From assembly GCF_040616545.1 (NCBI RefSeq), contig NZ_CP156688.1, positions 62,001 to 126,000 on the forward strand: a stretch of DNA of 64,000 nt, in the 5' to 3' direction. How positions within the stretch are numbered: position 1 is the stretch's first letter; each line of letters starts with the position of its first letter. A program made the position numbers and the translations under genes. This document shows, piece by piece, positions 21,001 to 26,775 of the stretch. This DNA comes from Akkermansia muciniphila. GTDB taxonomy: Bacteria; Verrucomicrobiota; Verrucomicrobiia; Verrucomicrobiales; Akkermansiaceae. The notes under the pieces were generated by a model. The model worked only from the letters and a program-made list of their open reading frames with translations. It was not told the origin of the DNA and ran no database searches.

Positions 21001-22040
21001 AGCGGCAGGGCTTCCCCGTTCTCCGCAGGACCGCCCAGCACATAATCCGCCCCCCTGGCGGTAACGGCCGCGACGCCGTCCCGGACGGAAAAGGAACCGA
21101 ACGCATGGCCGGTCCCCTGAATTTCAAAACGTCCCAACCCGGACTTGGTGAATCCGCCCGTCCCGGCCGTGGCTACGGTGCTGCCGAATATGAGGCTGGT
21201 ATTCAGCTCGGTATCAATGCTCCTGTCGCCGTTCAAATCAATGGTCACCTGGTTGCGGGGAGCCAGCGTAATGGCATGCTGCCCGGTGATATTCAAATTG
21301 GTGTTCAGCCAGGAAAAATCGTTGGTCAGGACCAGGTCTTTCGTAAGCGCCTGCAGGGAAACGACCTGGTTGCGGAGACCTTCGTCGCCCAGAATCAACA
21401 CAGCCCCGCCCAGGGACTTGTCGCTTCCCAGATGAAGGGAGCCTTCCCGGACATGGACCTGGTCAATATAGCGGTTGTCCGCAGCCAGCGCGAGAGTGCC
21501 TGCACCGTCTTTGGTCAGCGTATTGATATACGAGGCCTCTTTGCGCATTTCCACGCGGGTGCCGGCGTCCGCATCCACGTTCAGATTATGGTAAAGGTTG
21601 GAATACGTGCCGTTGAAAATGACGTTGGAGCGTTTGGAGATGATGGTGAAATCCTGGTCGGTGGAAACGGGAACGTTCAGGTTCAGCGTCATATTGCCGT
21701 TCAGGGACATGCCGGGATTTTCCTTGCCGAAGTAAATTCTCGCCCCACTCCCCGTCAGCGTCAGCATCTTCTGGTCGTCTGCCGTGCTGACCAGCTGGTT
21801 CAGGTAAACGCTGCCGTTCAACGTGATGGTGGTAGCGGCGGACAAAAGCGCGTTGTTGAAAACAACGGTATCATACCGGGCGTAATTCAGGCCCGGCGCT
21901 TCAGCGGGATTCCAGTTGGAAGCCTCCTGCCAGGAAGCGCTGGAGGAAGTGGAGGACCAGGTGAATTCATCGGCACGGGAAGCCGCGGCCATGGCGGCCA
22001 GCAGCAATGAGGCAAGAAAAAGCGGCAATCTCAATTTCAT
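6066..22040 (-). CDS. Giant autotransporter (type Va) with many passenger beta-strand repeats
   Basis: About 5,324 residues. A Sec signal peptide (MKLRLPLFLASLLLAAMAAA, cleavage near SRA-DE) is followed by a passenger of some 5,000 residues. The passenger consists of autotransporter-associated beta-strand repeats of the form KxGxGxLxLxGxNxYxGGTxVxxGTLxL, for example VKTGGGSLILTGRNSFTGG and EKTGEGTLVLTGENTYRGG. About the last 275 residues (from roughly residue 5050, NWVDNFWIRSYGSRYNVGSG) form an autotransporter beta-barrel ending in the outer-membrane signature YRYQF. The passenger should form a very long beta-helix on the cell surface. The frame is open upstream to 22121, but the ATG at 22040 starts the signal peptide. 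No Shine-Dalgarno is visible. The ligand is unknown; a role in adhesion is inference. Confidence 0.93.
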   Translation of the reverse strand: MKLRLPLFLASLLLAAMAAASRADEFTWSSTSSSASWQEASNWNPAEAPGLNYARYDTVVFNNALLSAATTITLNGSVYLNQLVSTADDQKMLTLTGSGARIYFGKENPGMSLNGNMTLNLNVPVSTDQDFTIISKRSNVIFNGTYSNLYHNLNVDADAGTRVEMRKEASYINTLTKDGAGTLALAADNRYIDQVHVREGSLHLGSDKSLGGAVLILGDEGLRNQVVSLQALTKDLVLTNDFSWLNTNLNITGQHAITLAPRNQVTIDLNGDRSIDTELNTSLIFGSTVATAGTGGFTKSGLGRFEIQGTGHAFGSFSVRDGVAAVTARGADYVLGGPAENGEALPLGTGTLSIIGENSRLELSPDAGRDVYVRGRIRLDRGGVFELMNRAFVHLEEGAELDGGTDGTTPTLFILRGDVHIDGGIASHLPNVQFGSSATLYGSGLQGSFGELTFGFQELSGDSVTLDSSLGGLFAAKASVSDHSTLMLGADGQLGGEPSLSLGKTSTLDTRGFSASFSDLSWTSSTVWADRSTIVLSNGTDSGGGILHFTGNSLSGGAGHLALEGWQDGHDQLLFNHDVSGESWFSRVHFLGYNDEMGLEVAARGDAYELRPASVNTGGVYTWTGQAYLGEGVSKSTNTNALFGGNWDANRAPAGAGAEMVFANLDPHLRGKGIKLNSPSGQFVVGKMTIADDVAGSFSLSGNDVLFFDNNGSQAELYVGTQNNTYSISNNILIGENGLKFIGKNGKMQLFGALQGDGDLVITGESGILEIRKKGNTEYRGNVILESGTLMLTDNGVLGTGSLIIKGGALGRNGNSAELRNQLVIQNDFRLAQGMVAFTASGNSVKDVVHLDRMFTISGAGSLYFREGRDLQGAGGLVLGPPTGGVVSIYNFSGNNSFSGGLTLNGNTLYAADATGTDGEGLNYMVFGEREQNANYAGTGDITFAGSGNFYIRGGEQTIVDFRNGVNISGNGGTLWLQGKSQEVRLTDVNFGGSVTINSYGRQVLKIGQVDFLNSGSSSLILSMDRHDSGSVEGDVSVRSLNGGEASLDGLLRLMINGTGYTSTLEETISHVSASNVRLSSGRLALTRDNQIQGLRAGEYSSLDLYGGSIISSKGVSNAFGTLTVNGAATMELGSGGELTFSKVGYWGTNGGLPYLVNIENASGTWNTPGSPDVSSEHVWFLTANALTADQLNQVAFTGYTRGAELYYHEDLKKWELLPNGDAAFEWTGGGGADSRSWSLTANWFGGKVPVTRGNIAIFRDQDADLDQKTILLTEDITLSQINFEGAKSTSFFIDSSSDGQRGVLTWEGQGNAPAKIFMAGAMSPDIRADMVISPGGLLVSHSAYNQTLVLSGRIGNAADGSSGALILEGSASKGTLNTISLQGDNTFTGGVIQRGGRLEITHDHALGAGAYTVDGEGRFGGKDLTGYTIRTVGNDLHLKATNGDDGKSWILIGNITFNDADASDVDGFLYGPRQTVSTDSGATLTFGENYTVADADGNVPSMLEFKTTSTTSLTGVFLGQNTFSGGITATGGGTVTLKVGSSSILNDPAHPEAGIKSGPLGTGTIFLGNGRYHSLGVYSPETNTAVHYVLHNNIELGSSEELRFMGGKGSLTLDSANSLDFGSTDRLLYTGQYYAGGQYPTMLVVNSRVDASQAAVAVRGTEFVRFSNPDNVFKEFNIGVKDYDYNNLEGRVSVGADNVLGDQAIGVYAWTSATAASQSYLQAYSGEAGRSVRTLGNLFRFHAGLIFSSLVEEGGVAGAEQPGGVITLNLNGAGASDLNAGLSYNQRKFTVNSTETAWNSKIYNSVIVSFAETHDLTNGGILADGNSTNYKAWLDGQGGELELLGTKTFSGDTDDGHGSRFLGTGYDPDSSHYALVIGNYGLVTTTLGDKDMVIGAMADGSRVTPFGQGEILLDGLNGLLLVRTGGQKKNVYLEDGLFEMARGTFEVTGGGSLLLGRKGDGTAFDQTLAGRNGQAGQGMISASGGSRIVVDAGDRNVTLRAYIGGNVTLLSGTLNLALEKALGSVTDMTFNGGTLALNRMSQSLGTGSTLSLGSSSLSTLDFGGTAASGNVVMEAGRLGAWDENGTLIIKGWKGNIAGGGRSQFLLTGYGADSPKYIGNISFEGYSTGARIVWVDGHYEILPYAATYVWTGARGSSWDDQGDWKDGQVPNIINASVTFGNEALDSSTVAVLTADRTVGDLKFSGTRNQQFEIRGAAGGITLVLAQTPESGFDAGIEMTGNSDALISTNVRLDSHLKISNEEGADLEINGTVFHDSDSTYRISKNGAGVLTLSGNSTFSGGFLLNEGTLRINQDERLTNQSVSSGAVGTGVLTLRGGALEAWRQDRTLSNEIAMSGNVAIEGSHSLLLDHRGGHSSRIDGDVVITVASSASLIIGDGHHFSCDGNITKGGLGLLEWRSTLDNTLSRGVRLNSGTLVLSADNNYSGGTEMAGGILAISRNSSLGNADSAIEVLGDSTLRIDRSLTGVLNNFSLSAGTALTVQTADGGSSATDAVLAGVMSGEGRLVKTGGGSLILTGRNSFTGGAEVREGVLQLGNGGTGVGFAAGASLAEGTQFVFNHSDRMDYAGSVSGQGTLVKRGTGRLVLSGSSAFTGGSILEEGTLTLAHGQALGSGALAMNDGTVLDYGQGIELGNDVSINGSGLLNVDEGKAAVQQGIISGETMEKTGEGTLVLTGENTYRGGTSVREGTLQVGNGGRTGSILSMADSSLSLTVASGAALAFNRSDDVHYEGTAAGGGSLIQRGTGTLLVTGAQEYTGGSVVENGTLKITGEGALNGSVRINGGAMFYIGSQDAPYTLANDILGEGTLVIDLSEDRLPEDGSPLQFSFGSRAADLGKGFTGTVEMRSTAYVVDEQMEWFMNGDGVSHLKTAAGSVGSLQAVAQADPALRARTLEGTVNFAGGEMNWTLDADNEASAWLQAGSITLTGNTDFNLNLSEHAVYDGGRLSFFDGPGTVLLAESGTAVSGAGLWTLSGVRLGGKTQADLQAVRQGIVQGGAEIARGVTAWSAGTEDGTRLVAYRELSRVEIYDGRTLSVVLNADDASRELSVALTDYTLESLLADGNDPAGADRAGSGHVSFKDAAGGRGILLSGTNSYTGTTTIEVGTRLVLGGDSALGGAGRHTSLLIADSANAVLDLNGHAAYTGGVSIGHGGGIFLGTANGGEGILTIGANADDGTPSVAGGGSIAGDGALAGAGTLHLNLGTLTISGANDSVQAETAVGRDATLLLTHANALGKGDSAGAIAVEGLLQVNAAGTLDNMVAGSAAGTWEKLGPGRLVSERNHTFAGTVSVVDGTLALLGGNHFFRQVNLHDGAVLELGQDASAGNALISMGGRSGTIRALNDLQWSNAISLGREQGILDTNGRTVTAGGTISGQGLLAVTGGGTLNIRRENTYAGGTVITGSGALRRASGTRVVLGEGGERGLGAGLVTLQDGSLLELAFSDKTFFNRLAGTAAETVLVSGRGVTLDADNSAFAGTWEITGEALAAGTLRDAASPDHVLNNLGTGSSIFLNGGELTLSGTNAEDADLLFANKLSGNGILHAVLGTQESRFFFDADRVLPAGDSFTGTLDMKNGTYVFSTADASGRGVLQHGTLELSTSGSGRGSTVIDGNYRIGGLTMNGGVLKVGTDAKGAPAGMLTVDDLNVDGGGTVAMRIPQSIHITDAKGTLFDDNHDAEAYQHQVVRAEGTALPVHGAQLSFTNEDGSVTGNPGIRQYVQLTDSGSREVAEAVYDYIMTVKTDAAPNSGENGIYLGYGLSRINSYTAGTLYQLANTAESSNVMGAQLTSTARGEEAGATSVGGGFEFRAFDDGEHGIVIANAANNYTGKTLVSSGKVTYGADNAFGNTSELELAAGTKVDMNGKTQTGDSHFIGGLTMTEAGAELLMNGGQLEVRGSAVLSGSTVDLGNASGRLVLTGAAALDNDALMNLQGGQAALGGTAAVDHGSSILLEGGALTVAGEMTVANGSSLHLGETADSALTLLGGGSLEGENALEGQGLLTLGGDGTTTVVRGANGQLNAAVDIQAGNAARLTDFKGLGTGAIRLDGELSITGASSGDLSNTVTFGSEPGGVLDLVNSRGAQSGTLQGESAAIRLTNSEWTLAGDNSRLGAGSSFTIDVSSRLTAAGSGTLGQAAVSIGGVLELDASEGTEWNLSNRLSDDGTDAGTLVKKGEGTVVLNAENSRTGSTSIKAGEIRLEHVLGLGTGHIAVETASGVLTLGKKATGEFVNRIANGGTVNVAGSSLSLSGDISGTGRVNVLSGADVLLSGDNSGFNGENGALWNVEAGAAVSITRAANLGESADVLLNGTLTLHSAVPAEGNVYVWRNALAGSGNLVVNLFSETEEFAFGESHAADTGRNFTGTVTLGAATFRLDGPGSGNVQALAQATLELADGSHAVVGQGSGQNALGGLTLRGGELDFSCVQHTGAHPGLSADHVSLVASNGTLTVAGGTVKVNAGLLTGIDTTVDTTANLLTHEDPSMAFDPDGRELAPVKLVETAAGQVQGGTASLEVVDSDSGAVMPMDATEQTVSLRHGDEVVATGHYNYGVSLGAERDGLYVGYILTQVDIQDGKTLVLDNEDATGAAADLSAHLAGTGHLTVHASGNINKVISLSHSGNTFTGITTVTDGTTLRAETATDHIIGESRQLVLGSGSTFDMNGTNQNVNSLTGAGQVLFNGEGVLRLRNAADADSTYRGDMLGAGTMVKTGAGELTLQGGRILHEQGTTVEEGVLTMNGASAHANKPLVTIKGDSRVNMDGGNIGSSGDTLFAAEDATGELHVRNMAGYTVGRDGQRLLDARGSGSLNAVFSNVKDVRGDVHAAPESAVSMRLADGTTLTGMIDPASLAVDGTSTWNMTADSTLTNLRSSGVIDFMDGGADGFKTLTVTGNMDNDGDIPGSFRMNVSLAAMKTDMIKVGGSVSGSYHIIIKRDALTDLTDARTFSLKLVDVDGTNAGNADGETSFHGSTDVRMRKAVVQAGDAEGNHKEDWFLVYDSSKDPSGDVNDTGKSILGISDISLLWFTQTDTLTRRMGELRMNGPLSGNWVDNFWIRSYGSRYNVGSGATGSSYRDYVYGSDIGVDRGWQLDPANRLYTGLFAGYGGARKDFRAPGAKGDTDSFYFGGYGTWINRHGYYVDLVIKAQHFYHDFRAYDESFNRTSGDYTQWAVGSSIEAGKMFRFRNDWFIEPQLQLNYFHGEGAGYCTTGANPFQTQLGGTDVLNFRYGVNLGRTFSVREHGALQPYVTAEGIHQASSGGRVNTGDGQWRPNMDGSVFRCGAGVIWQMDARNQLHFSYDAAFGKKYTMPWGINLGYRYQF

Positions 22041-22994
22041 AAGGGGAATGGGGTATGTGTTTAAAATGGGATAGGGGATTTTTAAAAGCAGGGAGAGAGA
22101 AACGGCCTTCGCCGGGAGCAAATGCCAGTACGCGGATTTGAGCGCATGCGGAGCGTTCCGAAGAACAGCATGCGTTCACGTCAAAGGCCCTGGAACGGGC
22201 AGCCGGACTCAAGAATCCGCAAATGTAGAAATAAATGCTACTCTACCATTTACAAAAGCCGGGGCGCCTTTCTCCACGTTAAAGTTGTTTTACCGGACAT
22301 AACCAACCTTGTGCCGGGAGGAAGGAGCACAACCGAACAAAGCCGATGGAGGAGAGTCGGCCACAGGACAAAAAAAACTTTCTTTAATGGAATAAAGGAA
22401 CATCTGCCGCAGGGGCGCCGGAAAAGCGGCCGAAGCCATCTTTTCCCGCCGGGAGCGCCAAAGGAGGGAGAAGGCTCTCCCGGATCCGGACATATGCTGC
22501 GCCAGCCCGGCACGGACACAGCCTGCCGGGAACCGTAAACGCAGATGAATGGCGGTATTCCCATACTCGTGCTGACCGAAATCGACCGTGTTTGTTCAGC
22601 TGAAAACATTCTTTCAACAAACTATGTCAGGGAATAAATCAGCGCAGCAAATGGGGAACAAATACACTTTTGTTCTTTTTTACAATTTGCCTGTTCAATA
22701 ATACAATAATCCCAAAACAGGAAATGACCTTACCACATTAACTATTGTTTTTCAACGTTTTGATCCTGCAAGTGAAAACATGTTGCCCGGCCGGGCACAG
22801 CCTGATGCTCCGCCAGCCGTGTTGCTCCGTCCTGAAAAGCTCCGGGAATGCGCCATAATCCCGGCGTCTTGAAACTTTTTCCGCAGCCTCACCGGGCATC
22901 GCTTCCACCATTCTTGCATTGGGCGCCGCCAACGCCCGTGCAGGCTCTTTTCAGGCCTTCTGGCTCTTCCTTTCTTGCCAAACTGCATCCCGAC
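22041..22994. other. Gene-free stretch upstream of the autotransporter
   Basis: Several frames are open here (for example 22122-22538 on plus and 22250-22609 on minus). Their predicted products are low-complexity, basic, lack domains and overlap one another, so no gene is called. The stretch must hold the promoter and 5' leader of the minus-strand autotransporter, but no convincing -35/-10 pair was found. A hairpin with a T run is listed separately at 22656. Confidence 0.5.
22656..22681 (+). terminator. Terminator-like hairpin
   Basis: GAACAAA (22656-22662) pairs with TTTGTTC (22669-22675) and is followed by a run of six T. No gene that it would terminate is recognised on the plus strand. 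It may end a decayed or non-coding transcript. Confidence 0.4.
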
Positions 22995-23649
22995 ATGAAT
23001 CACAAAATCATGACTATCCCTTATTTTCCCATTTTCCTGTGCCTGGGTGCGGCATTTCCCGCTCTTGCTGGAAAATAGCTTTCCCCAGACTGGCCCTGGC
23101 GGCCATGTCTATGCCAACGCCGTCATCTCCTGCCGAGGCGGTTTCCTGATTAAAATCAAACACCATGAACAAACAAAAAGCCTTCCCGCCGCCAAATGGA
23201 CCCCGGCACAGCGGACGGCCCTGGGCATCATTCCGGAAATGGTTGTCCGTGAATCCGCCAGAGAAAAAGCGCGGCAAAAAACGGCAGGGGAAAAGCTTGC
23301 CGGGATGCAAAAGCAAAAGGAACCATTTGAGCAGGAACCGGCGCGGCCGGAAAAATATACCGTACGGGTCTACGGCCATACCAAGGACACCGCCCTTGCC
23401 TACGCCGCCGGGCCTTATTCCTGCGGATACCGTGAAATCAAGGAATAACCCTGTAAAATAGCAGGGCTGAAGAACTCCGCCATGCTCCAGAAGGACCAGC
23501 TCGTCCATTTTAAAGCCATCACGGCAGAAACGGACATCATCGGCTACAGATCTTTTCCGTGTAGAAATTCCTTCAATGGAGCACACCAGGAGAAAAGTAG
23601 TTGCCGTCCGGACTGTTTTTCCAGTGCCGTTTCTTTTCTCACCCTGTAA
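22995..23649 (+). pseudogene. Decayed gene for a small secreted protein (frameshift plus in-frame stop)
   Basis: The ATG at 22995 opens a clean signal peptide (MTIPYFPIFLCLGAAFPALA) that stops at 23076-23078 just after GK. In the +1 frame the sequence continues as NSFPQTGPGGHVYANAVI and IKIKHHEQTKSLPAAKW up to a TAA at 23446-23448. The same frame then goes on with protein-like sequence (AMLQKDQLVHFKAITAETD, IIGYRSFPC) to 23649. One frameshift and one stop therefore break what reads as a single coding stretch of about 215 residues. The parent family is not recognised. A sequencing error at the first break would restore only the first half. Confidence 0.5.
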
Positions 23650-23671
23650 TTAGGATATTTTTCCGGCAACA
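23648..23671 (+). repeat. Short direct repeat, copy A (left of GT10 gene)
   Basis: This 24-bp sequence beginning AATTAGGATATTT and ending CCGGCAACA matches 25034-25057 at 22 of 24 positions, in the same orientation. The two copies bracket the fucosyltransferase gene. Confidence 0.6.
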
Positions 23672-23779
23672 ATGCTGGGCGAACCGGCCGTATAACACCG
23701 TCATGGAAATGATAGTTTCTCCGCTTTCCCTCCACAGGCAGGGGATAAACGGCACAGCCGCGCGGAAAAATCAAAATTC

Positions 23780-24823
23780 TTAAGAATGACGGAAGAGTTT
23801 TTTACTCCACTTTTTCAACTTCGCCTCCAGCTTTTCCCGGGGAGTTTTTCTGCGGCTACTCAAATGATGGATGAAAAAATTCCTGTAATGATCCAGCCAC
23901 AGCCCGTCTCCCCTTCTCCTCGCCTGCTCCGCGGGGGAAGTAAAGATTTCCAACAGCGCCGCGGTCAGATTATCTTCCTTTTCCTGCGCGCGCTCGATCT
24001 GCCAGGGCAGGCGCTTGGGCTCCTCCACCATGGAACGCCACAGGTCGTCATCCTCGTCAATTTTCCTGATCTCCGCCACTACTTCATCCAGGGAGGAAAA
24101 ACGGTGGCAATTAATAAACGCCTTGGGATTATATTCCTCCTCAATCAATGGATTGCCCCAGTAGAGAGGAATGGAGCGGGCCTGGAAGCTCGTGATGATT
24201 TTTTCCGTGGAGTAGCCCCTGTACCAGGCATTCTCACAGGAGATGGAAAATTTATAAGGGGTTTTCAGCAGCACGCTTCCTTTCATCCAATCATCGGCTT
24301 CCCTGGGAAGGTCACAGGGCGTATTATTTAAATGTTTTCCTATGGCATTCACTTTCTTGTAGGCAGAAAGACGGGAAAACAACTGGATGCGGTACGGATG
24401 CCCTTCCCCATGGGAATAAATATAATTGCAGAATCCGCTTTTCCCGTCCAGGGCATCGGATAAATGATCCGGAGACATACAGTCCAGCGAAGCGCGGTAC
24501 GAAAAAAGATAGGGAGCTTCCAGCACGCGGCCGTCCTGGCCGGAAGGATCGAACCCAATGTGGTAGTCAAACAAGTTCAAATTGGGGGCAACGGCTTCTC
24601 CCAATACATCCATGATCGTAATTTTTCCTGCCGAGTCCTGCAAAAACTGAAGAAATACCTCCCTGGTGGATTTATACAGCCACGGAAAAGCAATAAGGAA
24701 ATCCGCATTGTCTTTATCAATGTCAAACTCAAAGATGGAGGGATCAATGTTCCTGAAACGGTATAAAAACACCTTGATCTGCCATTCCTCGGCACCTTCC
24801 ATGAACCCGATCTTTACCTTCAT
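23780..24823 (-). CDS. Alpha-1,3-type fucosyltransferase (glycosyltransferase family 10)
   Basis: GT10 enzymes transfer L-fucose from GDP-fucose to N-acetylglucosamine or glucose in glycans, giving Lewis-type structures on lipopolysaccharide. The family's donor-binding motif is clear at residues 191-222: KFSISCENAWYRGYSTEKI followed by SFQARSIPLYWGNP. YNPKAFINCHRF then follows, matching the Helicobacter FutA/FutB pattern. The protein has 347 residues from the ATG at 24823; the upstream GTG at 24829 has poor spacing to the AGGG Shine-Dalgarno. The basic C-terminal tail may bind the membrane. It stands alone with AT-rich flanks and is bracketed by direct repeats, which suggests acquisition. The acceptor is unknown. 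Confidence 0.9.
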   Translation of the reverse strand: MKVKIGFMEGAEEWQIKVFLYRFRNIDPSIFEFDIDKDNADFLIAFPWLYKSTREVFLQFLQDSAGKITIMDVLGEAVAPNLNLFDYHIGFDPSGQDGRVLEAPYLFSYRASLDCMSPDHLSDALDGKSGFCNYIYSHGEGHPYRIQLFSRLSAYKKVNAIGKHLNNTPCDLPREADDWMKGSVLLKTPYKFSISCENAWYRGYSTEKIITSFQARSIPLYWGNPLIEEEYNPKAFINCHRFSSLDEVVAEIRKIDEDDDLWRSMVEEPKRLPWQIERAQEKEDNLTAALLEIFTSPAEQARRRGDGLWLDHYRNFFIHHLSSRRKTPREKLEAKLKKWSKKLFRHS

Positions 24824-25199
24824 TGCCACTTTTCCCTAAAATACCGGCAAGACTATTAACACATCCAACAGGGATGGTCAATCTGCATGGACGTAATTTT
24901 TAAAGATGTTAATGCTTCACCAATATATCTATGTTAAATATTTTAATACATATTAACGAGATTATAAAAAGATAAATCAATTTACTATTCTCCCTTCATG
25001 GATGCATGATGCCCCTCAGAAAAATCCAGAGCCAAATTAGGATATTTCCCCGGCAACATGGCTTCTCCATCCGGCTATACGGCACGGGCTTTAGCCTGTT
25101 GCCCATCAGGATAACCGCTTTCCTCAAACAGGCTGGGAACAACGGCAATTTTCTTAATTCGTTAAACCAACCGCAATTTTTATTTCACAACCTGTTGGC
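24824..25199. other. AT-rich gene-free stretch
   Basis: There is no convincing ORF. The left half is very AT-rich (24880-25000) and probably holds the promoter of the fucosyltransferase gene. The right half carries repeat copy B and sequence resembling a decayed gene end. Confidence 0.5.
25034..25057 (+). repeat. Short direct repeat, copy B (right of GT10 gene)
   Basis: Partner of 23648-23671, with 22 of 24 positions identical. The similarity continues weakly for about 25 bp further (CCGGC...TATA...CAC). Confidence 0.6.
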
Positions 25200-25625
25200 T
25201 TATTTCTTCGTATCCCCGTGCCTTCTCATTAATTCCCTGACCTTTGCCCTGGTCTCTTCGTCACTTGACTGTTCAAGCTTCTTATAAATATCAGTCATAT
25301 CAAAAAATACAGTCTTGGCGGGCCCCTTTCTGTTAAAGACAGTAATACCGTGAAGATACAGCCCGCGCAGCATCCCGTACACATGGCCTCCACGAAATTC
25401 GTAACCTTTAAAGTGCTCGTCGAGGTAGGCATCCTGTGCCGCTTTGATCTCTTCAACGCTTTCAATGTGTTCCAGAAGAACCAGCTTCATCGCAGACCGG
25501 GCGAATTCCAGTTCCTTCTTAACTCCCTCATCAACCGGATCCATCGATTTTTCTCCTTTCGAATATCCGGCAAAAGGTACAAACACAAATAACGATGTAA
25601 ACAATATTCTTTTTATATATTTCAT
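25200..25625 (-). CDS. Small secreted protein of unknown family (paralog 1)
   Basis: 141 residues with an N-terminal signal peptide (MKYIKRILFTSLFVFVPFAG, cleavage near YSKG). The mature part is helical and charged. Its C-terminal 80 residues resemble those of the neighbour at 25682-26464: IKAAQDAYLDEHFK, then KTVFFDMTDIYKKLEQ, then VRELMRRH...KK. The family is not recognised. The order and shared strand suggest a tandem duplication, with about 56 bp between the two genes. Confidence 0.65.
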   Translation of the reverse strand: MKYIKRILFTSLFVFVPFAGYSKGEKSMDPVDEGVKKELEFARSAMKLVLLEHIESVEEIKAAQDAYLDEHFKGYEFRGGHVYGMLRGLYLHGITVFNRKGPAKTVFFDMTDIYKKLEQSSDEETRAKVRELMRRHGDTKK

Positions 25626-25681
25626 AAATTTTATTATAGAATATAAATGAGTTTTTTATAAAATTTATTAACCAAGCTCTT

Positions 25682-26464
25682 TCATTTCTTTACGGGTTCA
25701 TGTCTTGCCATTAATTCCTTGATATTCATCTTAGCTGACTTGTTGCCCCGTTTCTCAATTTTTTTGTAAGTATCAGTCATATCAAAGAAGACCATCTTCA
25801 CTTGGCCGGTCTCATCATGCATTCCAATGATGTGAATGTATCGGCTATCACGAATGGTATATATATTGATAATTCCATGAAGGATTTCTTCCTTATAATG
25901 TTTACAAAGATATGCATCTTGCGCAACTTTGATCCCTTTTATATCTTTTATATTTTTCAATACAACAGGATTTTTACAAGCCTCTATATTTTCCTTCATT
26001 TCCTTCTCCTGCAAAAATTTTCCCTCCTCAGAAGAACGGTCAGTCGTAAGAGCTAAAGCAGCAATATCGCAACCTATGCCTAAACAAGCACAACCGTGAA
26101 CCGCACAATTACAACCATTTGTTCTGCACTCCTCCCCCAATTTTACAAACGATTCTCTAACAGCCTGAGCAGTGGCTTCCATCTCAGCCTCTATTTTTCC
26201 AAGAGGGAATAATTCTTTTACAACATACGGTCCAAGCTGCTTATTATAATTTTCTTCGGGCCCATTCTTACCATCATGATGTATGTAACTAAAAACGGCT
26301 GATGTATTGACTTTGTAAGAACGCAAAGTCTGGGGTTGCAGTATACCCTCTACATTAAGACCCTCTATAGACACATCACATCTCAATTGTTTCGCTTCCA
26401 ACGTTGCATAAAATGACGTAGCTGAAAATAATACACCAAACAGTAATTTTGTTATACTATTCAT
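25682..26464 (-). CDS. Secreted cysteine-rich protein of unknown family (paralog 2)
   Basis: 260 residues with a signal peptide (KLLFGVLFSATSFYATLEA). A central cysteine cluster (ECRTNGCNCAVHGCACLGIG, six cysteines in 20 residues) is absent from the shorter paralog downstream. The C-terminal part aligns with it: IKVAQDAYLCKHYK, then VKMVFFDMTDTYKKIEKRG, then IKELMARH...KK. The cysteine cluster could bind metal or form disulphides after export; neither is shown. Low GC compared with neighbouring genes suggests relatively recent acquisition. Confidence 0.65.
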   Translation of the reverse strand: MNSITKLLFGVLFSATSFYATLEAKQLRCDVSIEGLNVEGILQPQTLRSYKVNTSAVFSYIHHDGKNGPEENYNKQLGPYVVKELFPLGKIEAEMEATAQAVRESFVKLGEECRTNGCNCAVHGCACLGIGCDIAALALTTDRSSEEGKFLQEKEMKENIEACKNPVVLKNIKDIKGIKVAQDAYLCKHYKEEILHGIINIYTIRDSRYIHIIGMHDETGQVKMVFFDMTDTYKKIEKRGNKSAKMNIKELMARHEPVKK

Positions 26465-26775
26465 ATATTTATCTATAAACTAGAATATCCAAATTGTAAA
26501 TTGAAATATTGAAAAATCATAAAACAAATGCTCTCACCGGCATATTCAATACGCCTGGCAGCCTGGTTTTCTCTTCATGTCACACGTATTCAATTTTCCC
26601 TCCAAGCTATCATAAGGAAAAATCGGGAAAGATATTCTACGAAATATCCCCAGCAGAAAAAAGTCGTTGTCTTCTTCTGAATACCGGTGAACCAGACTCC
26701 CTCCGTAATTCACTCCTTCTTTGTCAGAACCGCCTCCGGGAATTTTTTCTTCGCGGAATTCCCGGAGGCGGAGAT
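26465..26775. other. Gene-free stretch with leuA 3' hairpin
   Basis: No ORF with protein-like composition is present. The left part should contain the promoter of the minus-strand secreted-protein genes. The right end holds the inverted repeat listed at 26730. Confidence 0.5.
26730..26771 (-). terminator. Strong hairpin downstream of short leuA
   Basis: A perfect 15-bp inverted repeat: CCGCCTCCGGGAATT (26730-26744) and its complement (26757-26771) around a 12-nt loop, 5 bp after the leuA stop. It lacks a long U run, so intrinsic termination or 3'-end protection are both possible. Confidence 0.55.

Noticed and set aside
22122..22609. Overlapping ORFs upstream of the autotransporter
   Set aside because: Basic, proline-rich products in several frames at once; no Shine-Dalgarno, signal peptide or domain.
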